Shown here piece by piece: positions 1 to 7,624 of a stretch of 64,000 nucleotides of DNA. The notes beneath the pieces are model-generated. The model did no database searches. It had not been told where the DNA came from and worked only from the letters and a program-made list of their open reading frames with translations. Source of the DNA: Pseudomonas sp. B21-040. GTDB taxonomy: Bacteria > Pseudomonadota > Gammaproteobacteria > Pseudomonadales > Pseudomonadaceae. The translations under genes were made by a program, and so were the position numbers. The stretch spans positions 489,501 through 553,500 of the forward strand of contig NZ_CP087176.1 in the NCBI RefSeq assembly GCF_024748695.1, read 5' to 3'. Within the stretch, counting starts at the first letter, position 1; the number at the start of each line of letters is the position of its first letter.

Positions 1-781
1 CAATGGCGCGGCTGCTGTGCAGGGCTTCGAGGTAGTCGGGGAAGCCGCTGACGTCGATCGGGTCCGGCAGCAGATATTCCCCGCTGACGCGGTGAAAAGC
101 CGAAATCGGCACCAGCATCGAGTCTTCGAGGTTCCACAGGCTGGCGCAGTCGATTTCGTAGATATCGCAGGCGCTGCGGGTGATCAGTTCGGCGGCTTCT
201 TTCAGAGAATTGTTGCTGCTGTAGCGCTGGCGGGTCAGCAACAGGATCAGGTCCTGCTGGGCGCGCACCCGGTCCAGATGCTGCAACTGTTCCTGCTGGG
301 CGCGCTGGTTGAGTTCCAGGGCGATTTGCAGGCGCGAGTTCTGGGTCTCCAGATCCTGCGCGGGGGATAGCTGAAAGTCCTTGAAGAGGTCGTCGACGAC
401 CAGCAAATAGCCGCGCAACAAGTGCCGATTGTGCTGTTTATAGGCTTCGCCCAGTTCCAGCAGGTTCAAGGCGCCAGAGGCGGTGTGCAAGGTGTAGCGG
501 ATCTGGTAATTCGGACTGTCGGTGAGTTGCTGCTGGACCGCGTCATGCAACTGATAGCGCGCTTCGGGCTCCATCAGGCTGGCGTAGGGTGAGTCGACCA
601 GCGCACACAGGTCCACGGCCGGCAGACCGAAATGACGTTCGCAATTAGGATCGAGAAACAGCAGCGCCCAGCTAGGTTCATTCAGCCGTTCGAAACGCAG
701 CATGCCGAGCCGCGAGGGCACAGGCAACTGCGTCACTACCTCGGCCACCATTCGGCTGGCGGCATCGGGTTGGCTTTTCAT
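1..781 (-). CDS. dipA: DipA-like c-di-GMP phosphodiesterase, N-terminal part (cut by window edge)
   Basis: The reading frame stays open from an ATG at 781 to the window edge, giving about 260 residues. The N-terminal part reads like a PAS-type sensor segment and the region from about residue 165 like a GAF domain (LITRSACDIYEIDCASLWN). The GGDEF and EAL domains expected for DipA would lie outside the window and cannot be seen. Identification rests on position: PAO1 dipA (PA5017) sits beside aceF. The start is uncertain, because the frame stays open upstream to another ATG near 884 and neither start has a clear Shine-Dalgarno sequence. It could be another PAS/GAF signalling protein. Confidence 0.6.
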   Translation of the reverse strand, partial: MKSQPDAASRMVAEVVTQLPVPSRLGMLRFERLNEPSWALLFLDPNCERHFGLPAVDLCALVDSPYASLMEPEARYQLHDAVQQQLTDSPNYQIRYTLHTASGALNLLELGEAYKQHNRHLLRGYLLVVDDLFKDFQLSPAQDLETQNSRLQIALELNQRAQQEQLQHLDRVRAQQDLILLLTRQRYSSNNSLKEAAELITRSACDIYEIDCASLWNLEDSMLVPISAFHRVSGEYLLPDPIDVSGFPDYLEALHSSRAI

Positions 782-971
782 TGAGGGAAACTCACTTCGA
801 ATGTGCTGATCGCGCCGGGCTCTCGCCCTCTTAACTGTTGTCTGCGGCAAGGTTGCATCATTGCGGCACTGACTGACAAGAGACATGAAGGCCAAGTGCT
901 ATAAGAATATGTCGGCAGGAGGGAAGTTTTCTCCAGCGCGCGCTTAAAACTTATGCATTTGGCCTTCTTTA

Positions 972-2378
972 CTAGGCCAGAGGGATATTGATCGCTTGTA
1001 ATGGTTTGCCGTCCCGGTCGTGGTAATTAACCTGAATGTGCTCTCTATCAACGACCAGATGGGCAAAATTGTCCTGGCTGACCACCTGGCTGGTCAGTTC
1101 ATGACGGTAGTCCCCCGCAGCCGTTTTCGCCAACGGCTGATCCAGGATGAACGTGGAGGCCTTGGCATAAGGCAGCAGTTTGCTGTTGCACAGGGGCGAG
1201 GAAACGATGGTGTGCACCTCGAAGTCCGGGTCTTTGCTGTGGGTCAGTCGACTCGTCAGGGAGCCGTGGACATCGCCCGACACGAAGATCACGTTCTTGA
1301 TGCGGTGCGTACGAATCGTTTCCAGCAATCGCAGGCGTTGTTCCGGGAAGGCTTTCCAGGCGTCATCGCCCAAGGTTTTGCGGTCGGGGTAGAACATCAC
1401 GCTGGTTACCACAAATTTGACCCGGGCCGGGCTGTGGATCAGCCATTTGCACAGCGCCTGTTCCTGTTCTTCATCAAGGATACGGCGATCATCGGCCGAC
1501 AAATTGCGTCGAGTGCGGCTGTCGGTGACAAACCATTCAATATCGCCGTTGGCGAACTGATACCAATACTGTTCGAGCTTTCTGCTTATCTGTCCGTCGG
1601 CAAGTAATTCATGCGCAGGGCTATGGCTGGCTTGATATAACTCATACGCTGCGATGGCGTTTTTGTATAAGTAATCGTCCGTCTTGCTTTTGTTGGCAGG
1701 CCAGTTGTCTTCTATTTCATGGTCGTCGAGGATCATGTAAGTTGGAGTGCCGGACATTAACTTGCTGATGTTGGGTTGAGAAAAAGCAATTCGGTACTTG
1801 CTGAGTATTTCCTTGTACTCGCGGTCGGGAGCAATAACGTTCAAGTCATCGACGTAGATTTGATCGCCTGTCATCAACGTGGCGCTGATGGGCGGCTCCG
1901 CCCGCTGCGCAAGGTGTGCGATCGAAGCGAAAATCCGGTCGCCCAGGTGCGGGGCCGACGGTATCCCTGCGGTCATTCGAAGGTAGCGGCATGAGCCAAC
2001 GATATACGCCCGCAGCGTGGTGATTTTGCTGGACTGCGTACGAAAGCGATAAATATCCCGAGGCCATTGCAATGGCAGCTCCTGGACCGTCTCCACGGTA
2101 TGCACCGGGCTCATCGGGCTGAACCAGCCGGCCTGATATTCGTACTCGGTGTCGCTGGCCAATTCATTGAGTGCAATCACATCGCTCATGTCGCGCACGA
2201 TCATCAGTTTTACAAATTCGCCTCGGGACCAGTGCTCTTCACCCAGGCGTCGATAACGAACACCCGCAAATACCAATGAAGTGTCTTGAAGTTTGCCGCG
2301 AAGAAAAATGCGCGCGTGGTTTGTAGTTGTGTGGCCAATAATAGGGCCGACAGTCGGTTTAAACATATTCGAATCCAT
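972..2378 (-). CDS. PhoD-like (alkaline phosphatase D family) phosphoesterase
   Basis: A 468-residue metallophosphoesterase of the PhoD type, which hydrolyses phosphomono- or diesters. Metal-ligand motifs occur in the expected order: MTGDQIYVDD near residue 170, ILDDHEIEDNW near 215, and FVSGDVHGS near 370. No Sec or Tat signal peptide is visible, unlike Bacillus PhoD, so this copy looks cytoplasmic. A second in-frame ATG at 2366 (MFKPTVGP) has a GGA upstream and may be the true start. The gene lies between aceF and dipA, which are adjacent in PAO1, and its 5' flank is AT-richer than its neighbours, so it may be an insertion. The substrate cannot be told. Confidence 0.8.
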   Translation of the reverse strand: MDSNMFKPTVGPIIGHTTTNHARIFLRGKLQDTSLVFAGVRYRRLGEEHWSRGEFVKLMIVRDMSDVIALNELASDTEYEYQAGWFSPMSPVHTVETVQELPLQWPRDIYRFRTQSSKITTLRAYIVGSCRYLRMTAGIPSAPHLGDRIFASIAHLAQRAEPPISATLMTGDQIYVDDLNVIAPDREYKEILSKYRIAFSQPNISKLMSGTPTYMILDDHEIEDNWPANKSKTDDYLYKNAIAAYELYQASHSPAHELLADGQISRKLEQYWYQFANGDIEWFVTDSRTRRNLSADDRRILDEEQEQALCKWLIHSPARVKFVVTSVMFYPDRKTLGDDAWKAFPEQRLRLLETIRTHRIKNVIFVSGDVHGSLTSRLTHSKDPDFEVHTIVSSPLCNSKLLPYAKASTFILDQPLAKTAAGDYRHELTSQVVSQDNFAHLVVDREHIQVNYHDRDGKPLQAINIPLA

Positions 2379-2534
2379 TCGAAGTGGCGCTAACTAAGTA
2401 GAAGGGGTTGCAGTATTTAAAAGAAAATACTGTCGAACTAAGACTAGTTAGTACGCAAAAAAAATATCGAGCGAAAGTGGACTGGCGTTGTGGCCGACGT
2501 CAGCAACGAATGTAGGAAGAAACTTTCTGCCAGG

Positions 2535-2563
2535 CAAAAAAAGCCCCGCCAAATTGGCGGGGT
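2535..2563 (-). terminator. Intrinsic terminator downstream of aceF
   Basis: On the minus strand a 7-bp GC stem (CCCCGCC/GGCGGGG, arms 2556-2562 and 2544-2550) with a 5-base loop is followed by a run of seven to eight Ts (2535-2542). This is a canonical rho-independent terminator for the aceE-aceF transcript. Confidence 0.85.
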
Positions 2564-2600
2564 TGAGGTACGAGCGTGGCGCTCGGAAAACGTGGAACGC

Positions 2601-2630
2601 GAACGGCCCTCCGGTGAGAGAGGGCCGTTC
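2601..2630 (-). terminator. Perfect 11-bp hairpin directly after the aceF stop
   Basis: GAACGGCCCTC (2601-2611) pairs perfectly with GAGGGCCGTTC (2620-2630) around an 8-base loop. It begins five bases past the aceF stop and lacks a T tract. It may stabilise the 3' end or act together with the poly-U terminator about 40 bases further on. Confidence 0.6.
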
Positions 2631-2634
2631 GGTG

Positions 2635-4584
2635 TTACAGCAGGATGGTGCGGATGTCCGCCAGCAGGTCGCTCAGACGCTTGGTGAAGCGTGCAGCAGC
2701 GGCGCCGTTGATCACACGGTGATCGTAGGACAACGACAACGGTAGCATCAGTTTCGGCTGGAAGGCTTTGCCGTCCCAGACTGGCTGGATGGTTGCCTTG
2801 GAAACACCAAGGATCGCCACTTCCGGCGCGTTGACGATCGGCGTGAAGCCGGTGCCGCCAATGTGGCCAAGGCTGGAAATGGTGAAACAGGCGCCTTGCA
2901 TGTCGTCAGCGGTGAGCTTCTTGTCGCGGGCTTTGGCGGCCAGCGCAGCGGCTTCGGCTGCCAGTTGCAACAGGCTCTTCTGATCGACGTTTTTGATGAC
3001 CGGTACCAGCAGGCCTTCAGGGGTGTCGACCGCGAAGCCGATGTTCACGTACTTCTTGCGGATGATCGCTTTGCCGCTTGGTGCCAGCGAACTGTTGAAG
3101 TCCGGCAGTTCCTTGAGCAGGTGCGCGCACGACTTGAGCAGCAGCGGCAGGATGGTCAGCTTGACGCCAGCCTTCTCTGCAACGGCTTTCTGAGCGTTGC
3201 GGAACGCTTCCAGGTCGGTGATATCAGCCGAATCGAACTGAGTCACGTGCGGAATGTTCAACCAGCTGCGGTGCAGGCTCGACGCGCCGATTTGCATCAG
3301 GCGAGTCATCGGCACTTCTTCGGTTTCACCGAAGCGGCTGAAGTCCACGACCGGAATCGGCGGGATGCCCGCGCCGCCGGTTGCGCCAGCCGCAGCGGCC
3401 GGTGCTTCCTTGGCCTTCTGCATCATGGCTTTGACGTAAACCTGCACGTCTTCTTTCAGGATGCGACCGTGCGGGCCACTGGCGCCGACGGCGTTCAGCT
3501 CGACGCCGAACTCACGGGCCAGTTGGCGTACAGCCGGGCCGGCGTGAACCTTGGCGCCTGGCTTGGCCGGTGCAGCGGCAGGTGCAGCAGCTACCGGAGC
3601 AGCAGCCGGTGCGGCGGCAGGAGCTGGAACGCTCGGTGCAGCAACGGCCGGAGCCGGGGCAGCGGCAGGCGCAGCGCCTTTGACTTTGAGCGTGAGGATC
3701 AGGTCGCCGGTGCCGACTTCGTCATCGAGCTTGATGGAAACGCTTTCCACCACGCCAGCGGCAGGCGACGGGATTTCCATGCTCGCCTTGTCGGATTCCA
3801 GGGTGATCAGCGACTGGTCGGCTGCAACGGTGTCGCCGGCCTTGACCAGGACTTCGATGATCTTGGCCTTGCCCGACGAACCGATGTCCGGAACGTGGAT
3901 GTCCTGAATGCTGTCGGCAACCGGTGCAGCCGGGGCTGCTGCAGGAGCAGGCGCAGCGGCAGCAGCTGGAGCGGCAGCCTGGGCTGGAGCAGCAGCCGGT
4001 GCCGCGGCACCCGCCACTTCCAGATCCAGGATCAGGTCGCCAGTGCCGACTTCGTCGTTGAGCTTGACGCTGATGGCCTTGACCACGCCAGCGGCAGGCG
4101 ACGGGATTTCCATGCTCGCCTTGTCGGACTCCAGGGTGATCAGCGATTGATCAGCTGCGACGGTGTCGCCGACCTTGACCTGGATCTCGATGATCTGGGC
4201 CTTGCCCGCCGAACCGATGTCCGGCACGTGCACTTGCTGAACGCTGGCAGCAGCCGGCGCAGCAACAGGAGCAGCGGCAGGCGCAGCAGCCGGTTTGGCT
4301 TCAGCCTTGGCGGCTGGTGCAGCGGCAGCCGCAGGGGCCGCGGCTGCGGCACCTTCGACTTCCAGCTCCAGCAGTTCGTCGCCTTCTTTCAGGCGATCGC
4401 CCAGCTTCACTTTCAGGCTCTTGATGATACCGGCCTTCGGCGCAGGCACTTCCATGCTCGCCTTGTCCGACTCAAGTGTCAGGATGCTCTGGTCGGCTTC
4501 GATACGGTCGCCGACCTTCACAAACAGTTCAATTACTTCACCTTCACCGCTGCCGATGTCAGGTACGCGAATGAGTTCGCTCAC
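2635..4584 (-). CDS. aceF: Pyruvate dehydrogenase E2, dihydrolipoyllysine acetyltransferase
   Basis: E2 core of the pyruvate dehydrogenase complex (649 aa). It moves the acetyl group from lipoyl-lysine to CoA. Three N-terminal lipoyl domains each carry the ESDKASME motif, with lipoyl lysines at K41, K155 and K266. Long Ala/Pro-rich swinging arms join them. A peripheral subunit-binding domain follows at about 345-385 (HAGPAVRQLAREFGV, GRILKEDV), then the catalytic domain ending in SYDHRVINGAAA with active-site His about residue 622. Translation starts at GTG (4584) behind a good GGAGA site, 11 bases after aceE, so the two are cotranslated. Three lipoyl domains is the E. coli-like arrangement. 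Confidence 0.98.
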   Translation of the reverse strand: MSELIRVPDIGSGEGEVIELFVKVGDRIEADQSILTLESDKASMEVPAPKAGIIKSLKVKLGDRLKEGDELLELEVEGAAAAAPAAAAAPAAKAEAKPAAAPAAAPVAAPAAASVQQVHVPDIGSAGKAQIIEIQVKVGDTVAADQSLITLESDKASMEIPSPAAGVVKAISVKLNDEVGTGDLILDLEVAGAAAPAAAPAQAAAPAAAAAPAPAAAPAAPVADSIQDIHVPDIGSSGKAKIIEVLVKAGDTVAADQSLITLESDKASMEIPSPAAGVVESVSIKLDDEVGTGDLILTLKVKGAAPAAAPAPAVAAPSVPAPAAAPAAAPVAAAPAAAPAKPGAKVHAGPAVRQLAREFGVELNAVGASGPHGRILKEDVQVYVKAMMQKAKEAPAAAAGATGGAGIPPIPVVDFSRFGETEEVPMTRLMQIGASSLHRSWLNIPHVTQFDSADITDLEAFRNAQKAVAEKAGVKLTILPLLLKSCAHLLKELPDFNSSLAPSGKAIIRKKYVNIGFAVDTPEGLLVPVIKNVDQKSLLQLAAEAAALAAKARDKKLTADDMQGACFTISSLGHIGGTGFTPIVNAPEVAILGVSKATIQPVWDGKAFQPKLMLPLSLSYDHRVINGAAAARFTKRLSDLLADIRTILL

Positions 4585-4595
4585 AGAATCTCTCC

Positions 4596-7241
4596 TCAGC
4601 AGTCCAGTGGGTTGCGTTTTTCCGGGTTGATACCGAACTTGGTAATGGCTTCAGCCACAACCTTAGGTTCGATGTCACCACGGTCAGCCAGTGCTTCCAG
4701 GGCTGCCAACACCACGAAATGACGGTCGACTTCGAAGAAATGACGCAGTTTCTTGCGGCTGTCGCTGCGGCCGAAACCGTCGGTGCCCAGGACTTTGAAT
4801 TCCTTGGACGGGACCCACTGACGAATTTGCTCAGCGAACAACTTCATGTAGTCGGTAGAAGCGATCACCGGACCTTTACGGCCGTTCAGGCATTCTTCGA
4901 CGTAGCTCAGTTTAGGCTTCTGGCCCGGGTGCAGACGGTTGGTGCGCTCTACGGCCAGGCCGTCGCGACGCAGTTCGTTGAAGCTGGTAACGCTCCATAC
5001 GTCAGCGCCGACGTTGAACTCTTCACGCAGAATCTTCGCCGCTTCACGCACTTCACGCAGGATGGTGCCGGAGCCCATCAGCTGAACGTGGTGCGCCGCT
5101 TCGCGGGTGTCTTCTTCAAGCAGGTACATGCCTTTCTTGATGCCTTCTTCGGCACCGGCCGGCATGGCTGGCTGCTGGTAGGACTCGTTCATCACGGTGA
5201 TGTAGTAAAAGACGTCCTGTTGCTCTTCGGTCATCTTCTTCATGCCGTCCTGAATGATCACCGCCAGCTCGTAGCCGTAGGTCGGATCATAGGTGCGGCA
5301 GTTCGGGATGGTGGCAGCCAGGATGTGGCTGTGACCGTCTTCGTGTTGCAGGCCTTCGCCGTTGAGCGTGGTCCGGCCGGCGGTGCCGCCGATCAGGAAG
5401 CCACGGGTACGGCTGTCGCCAGCGGCCCAGGCGAGGTCGCCGATACGCTGGAAGCCGAACATCGAGTAGAAGATGTAGAACGGCAGCATTGGCTGGTTGT
5501 GGCTGGAGTACGAAGTACCGGCAGCGATGAAGGAGCTCATGGCGCCTGCTTCGTTGATGCCTTCTTCGAGGATCTGGCCCTTCTTGTCTTCCTTGTAGAA
5601 CATCACCTGGTCTTTATCGACTGGCTCGTAGAGCTGGCCGACGGAGGAGTAGATGCCCAACTGACGGAACATGCCTTCCATACCGAAGGTACGGGCTTCG
5701 TCCGGGATGATCGGAACGATGCGCGAGCCGATTTCCTTGTCCTTGACCAGTTGCGCGAGGATCCGCACGAAAGCCATGGTGGTGGAAATCTCGCGGTCGC
5801 CCGAGCCATCAAGGATTGCCTTGAGGGTATCGAGTGGCGGCGTTGGCACGCTGATGCTCTTCGCGCGGCGCTGTGGTACGAAACCGCCCAGTGCAGTGCG
5901 GCGCTCGCTCAGGTAGCGGGCTTCGGCGCTGTTTGGCTCTGGCTTGAAGAACGGCAGATTTTCCAGCTCTTCGTCTTTGACCGGGATGTCGAAACGATCG
6001 CGGAACAGCTTCAGGCTTTCAACATCAACCTTCTTGGTGTTGTGCGCGGTGTTCTTCGCTTCGCCGGCACCGGTGCCATAACCTTTGATGGTCTTGGCCA
6101 GGATGACGGTTGGCTGTTCTTTGTGGTTGACCGCTTCGTGGTACGCCGCGTAGACCTTGTACGGGTCGTGGCCGCCTCGGTTGAGTTTCCAGATCTCGTC
6201 GTCGGACAGATCAGCAACCATCGCCTTGAGTTCTGGCGAGTTGAAGAAGTGTTCACGCACGAACGCGCCGTCTTTGGCTTTGTAGTTCTGGTACTCGCCG
6301 TCGATGACTTCGTCCATGCGACGTTGCAGGATACCGTCGACGTCCTTGGCCAGCAGTGGGTCCCAGAAACGGCCCCAGATGACTTTGGTCACGTTCCACT
6401 GAGCACCGCGGAACACGCCTTCGAGTTCCTGGATGATCTTGCCATTCCCGCGAACCGGGCCGTCGAGGCGCTGCAGGTTGCAGTTGATGACGAAGATCAG
6501 GTTGTCGAGCTTCTCGCGGCCAGCCAGCGAGATGGCGCCCAGGGATTCCGGCTCGTCACACTCGCCGTCGCCCAGGAAGCACCAGACTTTCTGCTTGCCT
6601 TCAGGGATGAAGCCACGGGCTTCCAGGTACTTCATGAAGCGTGCCTGGTAGATCGCCTGGATCGGGCCCAGGCCCATGGATACGGTCGGGAACTGCCAGA
6701 AATCAGGCATCAGCCAAGGGTGCGGGTAGGACGACAGGCCCTGACCGTCGACTTCCTGGCGGAAGTTGTTCATCTGGTCTTCGGTGATGCGGCCTTCCAT
6801 GAATGCACGGGCGTAAACGCCTGGCGAGGTGTGGCCCTGGAAGTAGATCAGGTCGCCGCCGTGTTCGTCGGTCGGGGCCTGGAAGAAATAGTTGAAGCCG
6901 ATGTCGTACAGGGTGGCGCTGGAGGCGAAGCTGGAGATGTGACCGCCCAGGTCAGAATCTTTCAGGTTCGTACGCATCACCATGGCCATCGCGTTCCAGC
7001 GTACCAACGAGCGAATGCGGCGTTCCATGAACAGGTCGCCAGGCATGCGTGCTTCGTGGGTTACGGGAATGGTGTTGCGGTACGGCGTGGTGATGGCGTA
7101 AGGCAGCTGCGAGCCACTGCGGGTCGCCAGTTCGCCCATACGGGTCATCAGATAGTGAGCGCGGTCTTCGCCTTCTTTGTCGAGAACCGATTCCAGGGCG
7201 TCCAGCCATTCCTGGGTTTCGACGGGATCGAGGTCTTGCAT
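4596..7241 (-). CDS. aceE: Pyruvate dehydrogenase E1, homodimeric type
   Basis: Thiamine-diphosphate-dependent E1 (881 aa) that decarboxylates pyruvate and reductively acetylates the lipoyl groups of AceF. The ThDP/Mg motif runs GDGECDEPES...NLIFVINCN at about residues 224-255. Other E1 landmarks are present, including GHTSPGVYARAF, AKTIKGYG and EDGHSH. Length fits the homodimeric gammaproteobacterial family (about 880-890 aa). The ATG has a GGAG site. It is first gene of the aceE-aceF operon and is divergent from glnE across a control region with HexR-like palindromes. E3 (lpd) is not in this window. Confidence 0.98.
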   Translation of the reverse strand: MQDLDPVETQEWLDALESVLDKEGEDRAHYLMTRMGELATRSGSQLPYAITTPYRNTIPVTHEARMPGDLFMERRIRSLVRWNAMAMVMRTNLKDSDLGGHISSFASSATLYDIGFNYFFQAPTDEHGGDLIYFQGHTSPGVYARAFMEGRITEDQMNNFRQEVDGQGLSSYPHPWLMPDFWQFPTVSMGLGPIQAIYQARFMKYLEARGFIPEGKQKVWCFLGDGECDEPESLGAISLAGREKLDNLIFVINCNLQRLDGPVRGNGKIIQELEGVFRGAQWNVTKVIWGRFWDPLLAKDVDGILQRRMDEVIDGEYQNYKAKDGAFVREHFFNSPELKAMVADLSDDEIWKLNRGGHDPYKVYAAYHEAVNHKEQPTVILAKTIKGYGTGAGEAKNTAHNTKKVDVESLKLFRDRFDIPVKDEELENLPFFKPEPNSAEARYLSERRTALGGFVPQRRAKSISVPTPPLDTLKAILDGSGDREISTTMAFVRILAQLVKDKEIGSRIVPIIPDEARTFGMEGMFRQLGIYSSVGQLYEPVDKDQVMFYKEDKKGQILEEGINEAGAMSSFIAAGTSYSSHNQPMLPFYIFYSMFGFQRIGDLAWAAGDSRTRGFLIGGTAGRTTLNGEGLQHEDGHSHILAATIPNCRTYDPTYGYELAVIIQDGMKKMTEEQQDVFYYITVMNESYQQPAMPAGAEEGIKKGMYLLEEDTREAAHHVQLMGSGTILREVREAAKILREEFNVGADVWSVTSFNELRRDGLAVERTNRLHPGQKPKLSYVEECLNGRKGPVIASTDYMKLFAEQIRQWVPSKEFKVLGTDGFGRSDSRKKLRHFFEVDRHFVVLAALEALADRGDIEPKVVAEAITKFGINPEKRNPLDC

Positions 7242-7351
7242 GGCTTGCTCCAGGGCGGAAAGGCTTCCAGAATCGGTTGCCTGAGTTTGCGACTGGCCTT
7301 GTGGGCAGACGATATAAATTCTTGGATTGCCGAGAGGTTGTTCCGGCGGCG

Positions 7352-7366
7352 TGTAGTTTTACTACA
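7352..7366. promoter_or_regulatory. HexR-like operator 1 upstream of aceE
   Basis: TGTAGTTTTACTACA is a perfect palindrome with a 3-base centre, about 110 bases upstream of the aceE start codon. It fits the published HexR-type consensus (TGTARTNNNAYTACA) seen at glycolytic and Entner-Doudoroff genes of gammaproteobacteria. The assignment is by similarity only. Confidence 0.55.
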
Positions 7367-7403
7367 AATCTTCGGGCATTTCAGCCTTTCGAATGTATAT
7401 ACG

Positions 7404-7418
7404 AGTAGTAAAACTACA
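7404..7418. promoter_or_regulatory. HexR-like operator 2 upstream of aceE
   Basis: AGTAGTAAAACTACA matches operator 1 read on the other strand except at one end base. Its centre is 52 bases from that of operator 1, close to five helical turns, which would place both on the same DNA face. Assignment is by similarity only. Confidence 0.5.
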
Positions 7419-7465
7419 GATGAATGGCTTGTGGCCTCCGGCTGCGTTGTGAGAATAATCGTTAA

Positions 7466-7484
7466 GGTTGGTCTTTTACCAACC
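7466..7484. promoter_or_regulatory. GntR/PdhR-like inverted repeat
   Basis: GGTTGGT-CTTTT-ACCAACC is a perfect 7-bp inverted repeat with a 5-base spacer. The TTGGT...ACCAA half-sites resemble those of PdhR/LldR-type GntR regulators, but PdhR of E. coli has a 3-base centre, so the fit is incomplete. The site lies between the HexR-like palindromes and glnE. Confidence 0.35.
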
Positions 7485-7624
7485 ACAAAAGGTGAAAGCT
7501 TGATGTTCACTGCCAAAAATAAAGAATTTTCAGCTATTTCTAACTTTTGTTCGACAGTCCTTCACGTAGTGCAATATGAAAATTCACTACATGCAACCCG
7601 TTGTACGCCGATCAAGGATAGACC

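Larger units (their letters stand above)
7242..7624. promoter_or_regulatory. Divergent aceE/glnE control region
   Basis: A 383-base non-coding region, AT-richer than its flanks, separates two divergent housekeeping genes. It contains two near-identical 15-bp palindromes (7352-7366 and 7404-7418), a separate 7+7-bp inverted repeat (7466-7484), and a weak GTAGTG/CACTAC pair (7566-7571, 7585-7590) just before glnE. Promoter hexamers are not clear enough to place. The palindromes are listed separately. Confidence 0.6.

Noticed and set aside
2863..4722. A 619-codon plus-strand open frame opposite aceF
   Set aside because: Antisense to the repeated lipoyl domains and Ala/Pro linkers; its own repeats mirror those of AceF.
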